From assembly GCF_001431205.1 (NCBI RefSeq), contig NZ_LGPC01000008.1, positions 1 to 64,000 of the forward strand: DNA of 64,000 nt, in the 5' to 3' direction. The notes beneath the pieces are model-generated. The model saw nothing but the letters and a program-made list of their open reading frames with translations, was not told the DNA's origin and searched no databases. The translations under genes were made by a program, and so were the position numbers. Position 1 is the first letter of the stretch. Each line of letters starts with the position of its first letter. This DNA is from Staphylococcus sp. NAM3COL9 (lineage in GTDB: Bacteria; Bacillota; Bacilli; Staphylococcales; Staphylococcaceae). This document shows, in pieces, positions 34,888 to 44,594 of the stretch.

Positions 34888-35301
34888 ATGCCAACTATTA
34901 ATCAATTGGTACGCAAACCTAGACAAAGCAAATCGAAAAAATACGGTTCACCAGCTTTGAACAGAAACTTTAACAGCAAAAAGAAAAAATACACTAGTTT
35001 AAACTCTCCACAAAAACGTGGTGTTTGTACTCGTGTAGGTACTATGGCTCCTAAAAAACCTAACTCCGCGTTACGTAAATATGCCCGTGTACGTTTGTCA
35101 AACAGTATCGAAATTAATGCGTATATCCCTGGTATCGGACATAACTTACAAGAACACAGTGTTGTACTTGTACGTGGTGGACGTGTAAAAGATTTACCTG
35201 GTGTACGTTATCACGTTGTACGTGGTGCGCTTGATACTTCAGGCGTAGATGGACGTAGAAAGAGCCGTTCAAAATACGGAGCTAAAAAACCTAAGAAATA
35301 A
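34888..35301 (+). CDS. rpsL: Ribosomal protein S12
   Basis: S12 lies in the decoding centre and is the target of streptomycin-resistance changes. The 137-aa protein has the wild-type [10 protein letters not shown] segment and [17 protein letters not shown] 34888 follows AGAGGAGGAA; the in-frame start 39 bases upstream is not used. It begins the str-type operon rpsL-rpsG-fusA-tuf. Confidence 0.98.
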   Translation: MPTINQLVRKPRQSKSKKYGSPALNRNFNSKKKKYTSLNSPQKRGVCTRVGTMAPKKPNSALRKYARVRLSNSIEINAYIPGIGHNLQEHSVVLVRGGRVKDLPGVRYHVVRGALDTSGVDGRRKSRSKYGAKKPKK

Positions 35302-35371
35302 GTTTAAGATTGCGTAAATTTTCGCTATAAATTAAAAAATTATACTATAATAGGAAGGGAGGATTTACATT

Positions 35372-35842
35372 ATGCCTCGTAAAGGATCAGTACCAAAAAG
35401 AGACGTATTACCGGATCCAATCCACAACTCTAAATTAGTTACAAAATTAATCAACAAAATCATGTTAGATGGTAAACGTGGGACAGCTCAAAGAATTCTT
35501 TATTCTGCTTTCGACTTAGTTAAAGAACGTAGTGGTCGTGAAGCTGTTGAAGTTTTCGATGAAGCTATCGACAATATCATGCCAGTATTAGAAGTTAAAG
35601 CTCGCCGTGTAGGTGGTTCTAACTATCAAGTACCAGTTGAAGTTCGTCCAGAACGTCGTACGACTTTAGGACTTCGTTGGTTAGTTAATTATTCGCGTCT
35701 TCGTGGTGAAAAAACTATGGAAGAGCGTTTAGCTAACGAAATCTTAGATGCAGCCAACAATACAGGTGGCGCAGTTAAGAAACGTGAAGACACTCACAAA
35801 ATGGCTGAAGCTAACAAAGCCTTCGCTCACTATCGTTGGTAG
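35372..35842 (+). CDS. rpsG: Ribosomal protein S7
   Basis: S7 starts assembly of the 30S head. The 156-aa protein has [16 protein letters not shown] and the conserved [16 protein letters not shown]. The ATG follows GGGAGGA. A nested hairpin lies between it and fusA. Confidence 0.98.
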   Translation: MPRKGSVPKRDVLPDPIHNSKLVTKLINKIMLDGKRGTAQRILYSAFDLVKERSGREAVEVFDEAIDNIMPVLEVKARRVGGSNYQVPVEVRPERRTTLGLRWLVNYSRLRGEKTMEERLANEILDAANNTGGAVKKREDTHKMAEANKAFAHYRW

Positions 35843-35856
35843 GATAGTAGCTTTAT

Positions 35857-35908
35857 CCCTGAGCATGTTCCATATTGATAGTTTACTATCAAAGGCGCAT
35901 GCTTAGGG
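35857..35908 (+). other. Nested hairpin between rpsG and fusA
   Basis: CCCTGAGCATG (35857-35867) pairs with CATGCTTAGGG (35898-35908). Inside it TTGATAG and CTATCAA (35875-35892) form a second stem. No T run follows, so it is not a plain terminator. Confidence 0.65.
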
Positions 35909-35961
35909 CATCGCCATATTTATAGTATTTATTCGCAGTTATACTGGAAGGAGAAAAATAC

Positions 35962-38052
35962 ATGGCTAGAGATTTTAGTTTAGACAGAACTCGTAATATT
36001 GGTATCATGGCTCACATCGATGCTGGTAAAACAACTACGACAGAACGTATTCTTTACTATACTGGACGTATCCACAAAATTGGTGAAACTCATGAAGGAG
36101 CTTCACAAATGGACTGGATGGAACAGGAGCAAGATCGTGGTATCACAATCACATCTGCTGCTACAACAGCACAATGGGATGATCACCGTGTAAATATCAT
36201 CGATACACCAGGACACGTAGACTTCACTGTTGAAGTTGAACGTTCATTACGTGTACTTGATGGTGCAGTAACAGTACTTGATGCACAATCAGGTGTTGAG
36301 CCGCAAACTGAAACAGTTTGGCGTCAGGCAACAAACTATAGTGTGCCTCGTATTGTCTTCGTAAACAAAATGGACAAAATGGGCGCTAACTTTGAATATG
36401 CAGTTAGCACTATTCATGACCGTTTACAAGCTAATGCACAACCAATTCAATTACCAATTGGTGCTGAAGATCAATTTGAAGCAATCATTGACTTAGTTGA
36501 AATGAAATGTTTCAAATATAACAATAATGAAGGAACTGAAATTGAAGAAATTGAAATTCCTGAGGATCATAAAGAAAGAGCTGACGAAGCTCGTTCAGCA
36601 TTAATTGAAGCAGTAGCTGAAAGTAATGATGAATTAATGGAAAAATATTTAGCAGACGAAACAATTACTGTCGCTGAATTAAAAGATGCTATCCGTCAAG
36701 CAACAAATGATATTGAATTTTATCCAGTTCTTGTTGGTACAGCATTCAAAAATAAAGGTGTTCAGTTATTGCTTGACGCAGTAATTGATTACCTACCATC
36801 ACCATTAGACGTTAAACCAATTATCGGTCACCGTGCTGATGAGCCAGAAGAAGAAGTTATTGCAAAAGCTGATGACTCTGCTGAGTTCGCTGCTTTAGCG
36901 TTCAAAGTTATGACTGACCCTTATGTTGGTAAGTTAACATTCTTCCGTGTTTATTCAGGACATCTTTCATCTGGTTCTTACGTTCAGAACTCTACGAAGG
37001 GTAAACGTGAACGTGTAGGTCGTTTACTACAAATGCACGCTAACTCTCGTCAAGAGCTAGACACAGTATACTCAGGAGATATCGCTGCTGCGGTAGGTCT
37101 TAAAGATACTGCTACTGGTGATACTTTATGTGGTGAGAAAAATGACATTATCTTGGAATCTATGGATTTCCCAGAACCTGTTATTCACTTATCTGTTGAA
37201 CCAAAATCTAAAGCTGACCAAGACAAGATGACTACAGCTTTAGTTAAGTTACAAGAAGAAGATCCGACATTCCATGCACACACAGACGATGAAACTGGAC
37301 AAGTTATCATTGGTGGTATGGGTGAACTTCACTTAGATATCTTAGTAGACCGTATGAAGAAAGAATTTAACGTTGAATGTAATGTTGGTGCTCCAATGGT
37401 TTCATACCGTGAAACATTTAAGCAATCAGCTCAAGTTCAAGGTAAATTCGCTCGTCAATCTGGTGGTCGTGGTCAATATGGTGACGTTAAAATTGAATTC
37501 TCACCTAATGAAACTGGTGGCGGTTTTGAATTCCAAAACGCTATCGTTGGTGGTGTAGTTCCTCGTGAATACATTCCATCAGTTGAAGCAGGTCTTAAAG
37601 ATTCAATGGAAAACGGTGTATTAGCTGGTTATCCTTTAATTGATGTTAAAGCTAAATTATATGATGGTTCATACCATGATGTCGATTCATCAGAAATGGC
37701 CTTCAAAATTGCTGCGTCATTAGCGCTTAAAGAAGCTGCTAAAAAATGTGATCCAGTTATCTTAGAACCAATGATGAAAGTAACAATTGAAATGCCTGAA
37801 GAGTACATGGGTGACATCATGGGTGACGTAACATCTCGTCGTGGACGTGTTGATGGTATGGAACCTCGTGGTAATGCACAAGTTGTTAACGCTTTTGTAC
37901 CACTTTCAGAAATGTTTGGTTATGCAACATCATTACGTTCTAACACTCAAGGTCGCGGTACGTACACTATGTACTTTGATCACTATGCAGAAGTTCCAAA
38001 ATCAGTTGCTGAAGCAATTATCAAGAAAAACAGTGGTAATAAAGCAGAATAA
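35962..38052 (+). CDS. fusA: Elongation factor G
   Basis: EF-G drives translocation and is the fusidic acid target. The 696-aa protein has G1 [22 protein letters not shown] and five-domain EF-G architecture. The segments around known fusidic acid positions ([10 protein letters not shown] and [14 protein letters not shown]) look wild type. The ATG follows GAAGGAGAAA. Confidence 0.98.
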   Translation: MARDFSLDRTRNIGIMAHIDAGKTTTTERILYYTGRIHKIGETHEGASQMDWMEQEQDRGITITSAATTAQWDDHRVNIIDTPGHVDFTVEVERSLRVLDGAVTVLDAQSGVEPQTETVWRQATNYSVPRIVFVNKMDKMGANFEYAVSTIHDRLQANAQPIQLPIGAEDQFEAIIDLVEMKCFKYNNNEGTEIEEIEIPEDHKERADEARSALIEAVAESNDELMEKYLADETITVAELKDAIRQATNDIEFYPVLVGTAFKNKGVQLLLDAVIDYLPSPLDVKPIIGHRADEPEEEVIAKADDSAEFAALAFKVMTDPYVGKLTFFRVYSGHLSSGSYVQNSTKGKRERVGRLLQMHANSRQELDTVYSGDIAAAVGLKDTATGDTLCGEKNDIILESMDFPEPVIHLSVEPKSKADQDKMTTALVKLQEEDPTFHAHTDDETGQVIIGGMGELHLDILVDRMKKEFNVECNVGAPMVSYRETFKQSAQVQGKFARQSGGRGQYGDVKIEFSPNETGGGFEFQNAIVGGVVPREYIPSVEAGLKDSMENGVLAGYPLIDVKAKLYDGSYHDVDSSEMAFKIAASLALKEAAKKCDPVILEPMMKVTIEMPEEYMGDIMGDVTSRRGRVDGMEPRGNAQVVNAFVPLSEMFGYATSLRSNTQGRGTYTMYFDHYAEVPKSVAEAIIKKNSGNKAE

Positions 38053-38274
38053 TTAAATTTATTTTGTAAGAAAACAGTCTATCTGTTAATTACATGTAAA
38101 GCTTAATTATGCAGCTTACAGATTTATCAATTGATTTTTTAGCTGAAATGCATTATAAAGGTACTATATAGTCCTTTATTACAAGTAACAAATATTCTTC
38201 TTGTGACAGTGAGTAACTGTCATGAGAGATAAATTTTAAAAATTAATTTTCTAACGAATAGGAGAGATTTTATA
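38053..38274 (+). promoter_or_regulatory. fusA-tuf gap with hairpins
   Basis: A TGACAGT/ACTGTCA hairpin lies at 38204-38222 and an imperfect one near 38157-38175. Such a gap often carries a tuf promoter, but no clear -35/-10 pair was identified. Confidence 0.45.
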
Positions 38275-39462
38275 ATGGCTAAAGAAAAATTCGACCGCTC
38301 AAAAACCCATGCCAATATTGGTACTATCGGACACGTTGACCATGGTAAAACTACTTTAACAGCTGCAATTGCAACTGTATTAGCAAAAAATGGTGACGCT
38401 GTAGCTCAATCATATGACATGATTGATAACGCTCCAGAAGAAAAAGAACGTGGTATTACAATTAATACTTCTCACATTGAGTACCAAACTGAAAAACGTC
38501 ACTATGCTCACGTTGACTGTCCAGGTCACGCTGACTATGTGAAAAACATGATCACTGGTGCTGCTCAAATGGACGGCGGTATCTTAGTAGTATCTGCTGC
38601 TGATGGTCCAATGCCTCAAACTCGTGAACATATCTTGTTATCACGTAACGTTGGTGTTCCAGCATTAGTTGTATTCTTAAACAAAGTTGACATGGTTGAC
38701 GATGAAGAATTATTAGAATTAGTTGAAATGGAAGTTCGTGACTTATTAAGCGAATATGACTTCCCTGGCGACGATGTTCCTGTAATCGCTGGTTCAGCAT
38801 TAAAAGCGCTTGAAGGCGTAGAAGAATATGAAAACAAAATTTTAGAATTAATGGACGCTGTTGATGAATTTATCCCAACACCAGAACGCGATTCTGACAA
38901 ACCATTCATGATGCCAGTTGAGGACGTATTCTCAATCACTGGTCGTGGTACTGTTGCTACAGGCCGTGTTGAACGTGGTCAAATCAAAGTCGGTGCTGAA
39001 ATTGAAATCATCGGTATGCAAGAAGAATCAACTAAAACAACTGTTACAGGTGTTGAAATGTTCCGTAAATTACTAGACTACGCTGAAGCTGGCGACAACA
39101 TTGGTGCTTTATTACGTGGTGTATCACGTGATGACATCTCTCGTGGACAAGTTTTAGCTGCGCCTGGTACTATTACACCGCATACTAACTTCAAAGCAGA
39201 CGTTTATGTTTTATCAAAAGAAGAAGGTGGACGTCATACTCCATTCTTCACTAACTACCGTCCGCAATTCTATTTCCGTACTACTGACGTAACTGGCGTT
39301 GTTAGTTTACAAGAAGGTACTGAAATGGTTATGCCTGGCGATAACGTTGAAATGCAAGTTGAATTAATTTCTCCAATCGCTATCGAAGATGGTACTCGTT
39401 TCTCTATCCGTGAAGGTGGACGTACTGTTGGATCAGGCGTTGTAACTACAATTATTAAATAA
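38275..39462 (+). CDS. tuf: Elongation factor Tu
   Basis: EF-Tu brings aminoacyl-tRNA to the ribosome. The 395-aa protein has [17 protein letters not shown] and NKVD, with the usual beta-barrel domains ([21 protein letters not shown] segment and GRTVGSGVV at the end). The codon use is strongly biased as expected. A terminator follows. Confidence 0.98.
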   Translation: MAKEKFDRSKTHANIGTIGHVDHGKTTLTAAIATVLAKNGDAVAQSYDMIDNAPEEKERGITINTSHIEYQTEKRHYAHVDCPGHADYVKNMITGAAQMDGGILVVSAADGPMPQTREHILLSRNVGVPALVVFLNKVDMVDDEELLELVEMEVRDLLSEYDFPGDDVPVIAGSALKALEGVEEYENKILELMDAVDEFIPTPERDSDKPFMMPVEDVFSITGRGTVATGRVERGQIKVGAEIEIIGMQEESTKTTVTGVEMFRKLLDYAEAGDNIGALLRGVSRDDISRGQVLAAPGTITPHTNFKADVYVLSKEEGGRHTPFFTNYRPQFYFRTTDVTGVVSLQEGTEMVMPGDNVEMQVELISPIAIEDGTRFSIREGGRTVGSGVVTTIIK

Positions 39463-39492
39463 TAAATAATTTCTATCTTTGATAGAGTTTAG

Positions 39493-39520
39493 GAGTCTCC
39501 TTTTTGGAGGCTCTTTTTTA
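39493..39520 (+). terminator. tuf terminator
   Basis: GAGTCTCC pairs with GGAGGCTC (one wobble) around TTTTT, followed by T6. Confidence 0.9.
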
Positions 39521-39561
39521 TATAGAAGCCCTTATCTCAAGAAGGTATTAGGGCTTCTATA
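39521..39561. repeat. Inverted repeat downstream of tuf
   Basis: A perfect 11-bp inverted repeat (TATAGAAGCCC with GGGCTTCTATA) begins right after the tuf terminator. It could be a backup terminator. Confidence 0.7.
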
Positions 39562-39626
39562 TAAAAAAGAGACAAAGGTTATTGTAGACCACCAAAATAA
39601 TATAACTGAATTAACAAAAATACTAA

Positions 39627-39677
39627 TATAAACAAACAAGCACAATACCAAAAGGACATTGTGCTTGTTTGTTTATA
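39627..39677. repeat. 20-bp perfect inverted repeat
   Basis: Two perfect 20-bp arms (39627-39646 and 39658-39677) surround an 11-base centre, in the gap between convergent tuf and the amidohydrolase gene. It is a likely bidirectional terminator or roadblock, the third hairpin in this gap. Confidence 0.8.
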
Positions 39678-39811
39678 TAGATAGTTAGAGAGATTAGGGC
39701 ATGTTCAAAATTTCATATATGCAAAATGGGATACTTGCCTTGTTGTAGTGAATCACATAAGCGCCACTAATTTATTTCATTCCTAAGTGATTGAGCTAAA
39801 GCGCATGCATA

Positions 39812-39847
39812 AAAACCACTAACGTAACAAAGTTACGAAGTGGTTTT
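39812..39847 (-). terminator. Terminator overlapping the amidohydrolase 3' end
   Basis: AAAACCACT with AGTGGTTTT and an inner CGTAAC/GTTACG stem form a hairpin that begins inside the last codons of the minus-strand gene. The A-rich end gives a U run on that strand. Confidence 0.75.
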
Positions 39848-41038
39848 AACAATCACATTTTCGAGTTCTAGAATTTTAAGAAATTGGCTAACGGTGTATT
39901 TCATTGCTTTTTCATCAATATTGAAGTTTGGACTATGATGGGGATGTGTGGTATCTTTTTCTGGATTTCCGCACCCTGTTAAGAATAAAGCACCTGGGCG
40001 GACTTTTAAGTAATGAGAGAAGTCTTCACCAATCATCATTAATTCTGACTCATTGAATCTTAAGTTAATATCATTTGCTGCTTGTTTAACAACTTCATAG
40101 CTATTTGGATTGTTATGAACAGGCAGATAGCCCTTAATATAATCCATTGTGTATGTGATGTCATTTGCCACAGCAAGTCCTTGTAAAAGTTTATCCATTT
40201 TAGTCATAACATGTGTTTGAATTTCTGTATCGAATGTACGTACAGTGCCTTTACAAAATGCAGTGTCAGGAATGATGTTATCTGCAGATCCTGCTTGGAC
40301 CATACCAAAACTGATAACTGCCTGTTTGACAGGATCGATGGTTCTTGAAACGATTTTTTGTGCACTCATAATAAATTCAGCCATGATTACTACAGGATCA
40401 ATGGTTTCGTGTGGTTTGGCCCCGTGTCCGCCTTTGCCTTGAATTGTAATATTAAATTCATCTGGTGAAGCCATCATTGCACCAGCACGGGAATAAATCG
40501 TACCTGTAGGATAACCGCTCCATAAATGGTTTGCGTAAATTTTGTCTACATCTTGTAAACATCCATCATCGATCATTTCTTGGGAACCACCTGGCATCAC
40601 TTCTTCACCATATTGGAAGATGAGTACCACGTCGCCATTTAAAAATTGTAGATGATCCTCTATAATTTCTGCTACACCTAATAAAGTTGCGGTGTGACCA
40701 TCATGACCACATGCGTGCATGGCACCTGGATTTTTAGATTTGTAATCAACTTCTGTAAGTTCATCAATAGGTAGTGCATCAAAGTCTGCACGTAATGCTA
40801 TTGTTGGCCCATCACCACGACCTTTAAAAGTCGCAACAATACCATTGCGACCTACGGGTGTACGTATCTCACATGACAATTGACTCAATTGATTTTGAAT
40901 ATAATCATGGGTATGATATTCTTCGAACGATAATTCAGGATATTGATGTAAGTACCGACGTACTTGTATCATTTTACTTTCTTTTTCTTGAGCTAGTTGA
41001 AACCAATCAAACAACTTCAACCCTTCTTCCTTAGTCAT
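39833..41038 (-). CDS. M20-family amidohydrolase (HipO-like)
   Basis: This 401-aa metallopeptidase-family enzyme hydrolyses N-acyl amino acids or similar amides. Metal ligand segments are visible: MHACGHDGHT near residue 107 (cysteine and histidines), QYGEEVMPGG, the YANHLWSG loop and HPHHSPNFNIDEK near residue 370. The dimerisation domain lies between about 190 and 300. The ATG at 41038 follows AAGAAGG-like bases. It converges on tuf and diverges from kbl. The substrate (hippurate, N-acetyl amino acid or diaminopimelate) cannot be told from sequence. Confidence 0.9.
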   Translation of the reverse strand: MTKEEGLKLFDWFQLAQEKESKMIQVRRYLHQYPELSFEEYHTHDYIQNQLSQLSCEIRTPVGRNGIVATFKGRGDGPTIALRADFDALPIDELTEVDYKSKNPGAMHACGHDGHTATLLGVAEIIEDHLQFLNGDVVLIFQYGEEVMPGGSQEMIDDGCLQDVDKIYANHLWSGYPTGTIYSRAGAMMASPDEFNITIQGKGGHGAKPHETIDPVVIMAEFIMSAQKIVSRTIDPVKQAVISFGMVQAGSADNIIPDTAFCKGTVRTFDTEIQTHVMTKMDKLLQGLAVANDITYTMDYIKGYLPVHNNPNSYEVVKQAANDINLRFNESELMMIGEDFSHYLKVRPGALFLTGCGNPEKDTTHPHHSPNFNIDEKAMKYTVSQFLKILELENVIVKTTS

Positions 41039-41106
41039 TTTTATTCAGTATACCATTTAAAATAACTTAACTGTACCAGTAATGATTAGCGTACAAATTC
41101 ATTTGT

Positions 41107-41120
41107 GTAAAACGCTTTCT
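41107..41120 (+). promoter_or_regulatory. Possible CcpA site (cre)
   Basis: GTAAAACGCTTTCT matches 11 of 14 positions of the cre consensus TGWAANCGNTNWCA. It lies between the divergent amidohydrolase and kbl genes, just upstream of a weak kbl promoter (TTCCAT at 41139, TATGAT at 41162). Carbon control would suit a threonine/glycine catabolic gene. Confidence 0.35.
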
Positions 41121-41205
41121 TTTTAATTATTATTCTACTTCCATGTAATTAAAAAATAGGTTATGATTAACTTAAACACAATGACAATCCAAAGGGGGAC
41201 TTGCA

Positions 41206-42396
41206 GTGGTACAATCACTACATGGCTTTTTAGATGAAAATATTCAATATTTAAAGGATAACGGGTTATATAATGAAATTGATACAATTGAAGGTGCGAA
41301 CGGGGCTGAAATTAAGATCAACGGGAAGAATTATGTTAACTTATCTTCGAATAATTATTTAGGACTAGCAACAGATGAAGATTTAAAACAAGCTGCGAAA
41401 GATGCTATTGATACACATGGTGTTGGTGCAGGTGCAGTACGTTCAATTAATGGTACATTAGATTTACATGATGAATTAGAAGGAAAATTAGCGGAATTTA
41501 AAGGAACAGAAGCAGCAATTGCTTATCAATCAGGTTTCAACTGTAATATGGCGGCAATTTCTGCTGTTATGAATAAACATGATGCAATTCTTTCAGATGA
41601 ATTAAACCATGCTTCTATTATAGATGGCTGTCGTTTATCTAAAGCAAAAATTATTCGTGTAAACCACTCAGATATGAAAGACTTACGTGCAAAAGCAAAA
41701 GAAGCAGTAGAGTCAGGTCAATATAATAAAGTCATGTACATCACTGATGGTGTATTCAGTATGGACGGTGATGTTGCGAAACTGCCAGAAATCGTTGAAA
41801 TCGCTGAAGAATTTGGCTTAATTACTTATGTTGATGACGCACATGGTTCAGGCGTGATGGGTAAAGGTGCAGGCACAGTAAAACATTTTGGATTACAAGA
41901 TAAAATTGATTTCCAAATGGGTACGTTATCAAAAGCGATTGGTGTTGTAGGCGGTTATGTAGCTGGTACAAAATCACTAATTGATTGGTTAAAAGTACAA
42001 TCAAGACCATTCCTATTCTCAACATCATTAGCGCCTGGAGATACTAAAGCTATCACTGAATCAGTGAAAAAACTAATGGCCTCTACAGAATTACACGATA
42101 AACTTTGGGATAATGGTAATTATTTAAAAGCTGGGTTAAAAGAACTTGGATTTGATATTGGTAACTCAGAAACACCAATCACACCAGTTATTATTGGTGA
42201 TGAGAAAGAAACACAAGCATTCAGTAGTCGTTTGAAAGACGAAGGCATCTACGTGAAGTCAATTGTCTTTCCAACTGTTCCTAAAGGTACTGGACGTGTT
42301 CGTAACATGCCAACAGCTGCGCATACGAAAGAAATGCTAGACCAAGCATTAGCTGCGTTTGAAAAAGTAGGCAAAGAACTAGGAATAATTAAATAG
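41206..42396 (+). CDS. kbl: Glycine C-acetyltransferase (2-amino-3-ketobutyrate CoA ligase)
   Basis: Kbl works with threonine dehydrogenase to convert threonine to glycine and acetyl-CoA. The 396-aa protein is a fold-type I PLP enzyme of the alpha-oxoamine synthase family. [11 protein letters not shown] and [11 protein letters not shown] lie in the N-terminal half, [11 protein letters not shown] binds PLP, and the PLP lysine is K243 in [16 protein letters not shown] 41206 is the start after AAAGGGGG. No tdh gene is in the window. Confidence 0.93.
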   Translation: MVQSLHGFLDENIQYLKDNGLYNEIDTIEGANGAEIKINGKNYVNLSSNNYLGLATDEDLKQAAKDAIDTHGVGAGAVRSINGTLDLHDELEGKLAEFKGTEAAIAYQSGFNCNMAAISAVMNKHDAILSDELNHASIIDGCRLSKAKIIRVNHSDMKDLRAKAKEAVESGQYNKVMYITDGVFSMDGDVAKLPEIVEIAEEFGLITYVDDAHGSGVMGKGAGTVKHFGLQDKIDFQMGTLSKAIGVVGGYVAGTKSLIDWLKVQSRPFLFSTSLAPGDTKAITESVKKLMASTELHDKLWDNGNYLKAGLKELGFDIGNSETPITPVIIGDEKETQAFSSRLKDEGIYVKSIVFPTVPKGTGRVRNMPTAAHTKEMLDQALAAFEKVGKELGIIK

Positions 42397-42409
42397 TTAT
42401 TAATTAAAC

Positions 42410-42446
42410 TTGAGCCTGAGTCACCCATATGTGTCTCAGGCTCAAT
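42410..42446 (+). terminator. Hairpin after kbl
   Basis: TTGAGCCTGAG pairs with CTCAGGCTCAA, extended by CAC/GTG inside. The following T run is short. Confidence 0.75.
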
Positions 42447-42720
42447 CATTATGGGGGCCGGAAGATGAAATCAAATTTTGATTTTCTCTCCCGCGCTCGT
42501 TTTTTTATGAACAGAAAGGGAATAAATTGACGATAACATATGGAAACGAGCAGGGAGTTCATTGTCGTTTAAAGTCTTGTTATAGGATTTAACACGTTTG
42601 GGCGTTTGTTTATTTTGAATCAATGGTCTTTCTAATAACAGAAAAGTACTTTTAAAGATTTTTCAAAAATGACTCTTAATATAATTAATAAAACGATACT
42701 TCTAGCATTAATGTGTCGAT
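42447..42720. other. Gene-free stretch before the glycerophosphotransferase remnant
   Basis: No gene is seen. A GGGGGCCGGAAGATGAAATC element with an AT-rich hairpin (42450-42515) resembles staphylococcal intergenic repeats. The rest is AT-rich with stops in all frames and may be further decayed gene sequence. Confidence 0.4.
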
Positions 42721-43068
42721 TTTCATATTACATATATCAATATCCCTAATCAATTTAGTTATAAAGATATCATTAGTAATACCAACTTATTAATCACAGA
42801 TGTATCGTCTATCGCATTTGATATTGCTTATTTAAGAAAACAAAAAATTTATTATCAATTTGACGTTGATGAAATTGATACATATTCAGTGTATACTCCA
42901 GTCTATTTTAACTAGGAACAAAACGGTTTTGGTCCTGTAACTTATCATGTAGTTTCATTAGTAAAAGAAGTCGCTAAAATTAGAAAAAATAATTTTAAAA
43001 TGAGCAAGTTTTACTTAAGAAGAAGTGCGATGTTCTTCAAATATCATGATCAACACAATAGGCAATAA
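42721..43068 (+). pseudogene. Remnant of a teichoic-acid glycerophosphotransferase
   Basis: One frame reads the C-terminal end of a TagF/TarF-type CDP-glycerol glycerophosphotransferase. NQFSYKDIISNTNLLITD is followed by VSSIAFDIAYLRKQKIYYQF, then a TAG stop at 42913-42915, then QNGFGPVTYH and the tail RRSAMFFKYHDQHNRQ. Upstream of 42721 this frame has several stops and no start codon. The gene has thus lost its N-terminal part and carries an internal stop. The conserved tyrosine of LITDYSS is V here. Complete enzymes of the same superfamily lie at 44595 and 53495. Confidence 0.85.
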
Positions 43069-43160
43069 ACTATAGCGTTAACATCGTAGTGAAAGATACG
43101 CTTTCATAGTGGAAAATGTTATAGTTTAGATAACAGATGGCGGTATGAAGGGGATTTTAG

Positions 43161-43733
43161 ATGACAAATAATTTAGGGTTGCATTTTACTACACAACGCC
43201 TTATCATTAGACCGTTGGAAGAAAATGATTACGATACATGGTTGCGTGGTTTTGTAAATCGCAAGCCGTCTCAATTTAAATATGATAGAGGCCAAGTAGA
43301 CATGTCACATGCGACTGAACCTTGGTTTGCAGCACTTATAGTAAGGCAGCAACAAGCCATTGAAGCAGATGATTTATACATCTTTGGAATTTTTGATAAA
43401 GAGATGAATCATTTAGGGATGCTTGATATTAAAAACTTAAGCCGAGACAATTTCCAGTGGGCTGAAATTGGTTATTTTATTCATAATCAGTACTGGAATC
43501 AAGGTTTTGCTTATGAAGCGGTGATAGAATTAGTTGAACAAGCGCGAGATACACTGCTTTTTCATAGACTTGAAGCACATATCAATATAGATAATGTGCC
43601 TTCAATCGGTTTGATTGAAAAAGTAGGCTTTCAATTCGAATGTGTGCGCAAAGGCTTTATATTTGAGAATGGCGAATGGACAGATCATTATGTGTACTAT
43701 TTAAATACACACAACGAAATCATAGATGAGTAA
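43161..43733 (+). CDS. GNAT acetyltransferase, RimJ/RimL type
   Basis: This 190-aa GNAT protein has the RimJ/RimL-like opening TTQRLIIRPLEENDY and the acetyl-CoA-binding region EIGYFIHNQYWNQGFAYEAV. The C-terminal segment IEKVGFQFECVRKGFIFENGEW is also typical. Such enzymes acetylate ribosomal protein N termini, antibiotics or small amines; the substrate is not visible. The ATG follows AAGGGGATT. The next GNAT gene starts 25 bases downstream, so they are probably cotranscribed. Confidence 0.88.
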   Translation: MTNNLGLHFTTQRLIIRPLEENDYDTWLRGFVNRKPSQFKYDRGQVDMSHATEPWFAALIVRQQQAIEADDLYIFGIFDKEMNHLGMLDIKNLSRDNFQWAEIGYFIHNQYWNQGFAYEAVIELVEQARDTLLFHRLEAHINIDNVPSIGLIEKVGFQFECVRKGFIFENGEWTDHYVYYLNTHNEIIDE

Positions 43734-43758
43734 TAACTTAGAAGGAAGGAGTGTCAAC

Positions 43759-44265
43759 ATGGTTGAATTTAGAGAATTAACAATGGGTGACGAAGCATTA
43801 TATTGTGATTATATGAGAGAATGGATTGATCATGATGAGAAGGTAGTGCCTGAGATTACGAATATTACGAAATATAGTAATTTTGAAGAAATAGTTCATG
43901 AATTAGCAGATAACAAATCACACGATGAATCTGTAGATAATACGACATTGTTTTTAATAGATGATGATGAAATCATCGGTGCTGCCAATATTCGTCATAA
44001 CTTAAACGATAGACTAAAAAAAGTCGGCGGCCATGTTGGCTACGGCATTCGTAATAAACACCGTGGCAAAGGTTTTGGCAATAAGTTGTTGAAGAAATCT
44101 TTAGACTACTTATCAAGAATTGGTGTTCAAGAAGCTTTGATTACTTGTGATCAAGATAATGAAGTTTCCATAGCTGTCATTAAACATAACGGTGGCGAAG
44201 AAATTGAACCATCTACATTAGATGATGGTACAGTCATACGTCGTTTCCAAATTGAGATAGCATAA
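43759..44265 (+). CDS. GNAT acetyltransferase
   Basis: This 168-aa GNAT protein has the acetyl-CoA pyrophosphate loop in GIRNKHRGKGFGNKLLKKS and a long acidic N-terminal half. ATG 43759 follows AAGGAAGGAG and is preferred; an in-frame ATG at 43726 overlaps the gene before it. The substrate is unknown. A terminator closes the pair. Confidence 0.88.
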   Translation: MVEFRELTMGDEALYCDYMREWIDHDEKVVPEITNITKYSNFEEIVHELADNKSHDESVDNTTLFLIDDDEIIGAANIRHNLNDRLKKVGGHVGYGIRNKHRGKGFGNKLLKKSLDYLSRIGVQEALITCDQDNEVSIAVIKHNGGEEIEPSTLDDGTVIRRFQIEIA

Positions 44266-44304
44266 AAGCATAAAAACAGAATAACAGAATAACAGTTAGA
44301 AGGA

Positions 44305-44335
44305 AGAGAACGTAATTTATTACGTTCTCTTTTTG
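44305..44335 (+). terminator. Terminator after the GNAT pair
   Basis: AGAGAACGTAA pairs with TTACGTTCTCT, followed by T5. Confidence 0.9.
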
Positions 44336-44594
44336 TTGTGTAAAAACTCATTTTAAGAGTTATAATATAATTTAACAATATATTATTATTAATATATTAA
44401 GTATTAATAATAAATAATATAAAAATGCCTTTATATGTAATGATAACTTAATGTAAAATTTATTTAAAGATTGTAGATTTAAATGTTTTAGTACAGTATA
44501 ATGGACGTAGTTTTTAGATGAGCGGAAAGGGAAAATAACAACTTAAATTACAGTGGAACAAATGGGAAATACTGAGTGAACGAAAGGTGAGTTA
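44336..44594 (+). promoter_or_regulatory. AT-rich upstream region of the first wall-polymer locus
   Basis: No gene is seen. A TATAAT lies at 44497-44502 with only a weak -35 upstream. The base composition turns sharply AT-rich here, and the following genes share this composition. Confidence 0.4.
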
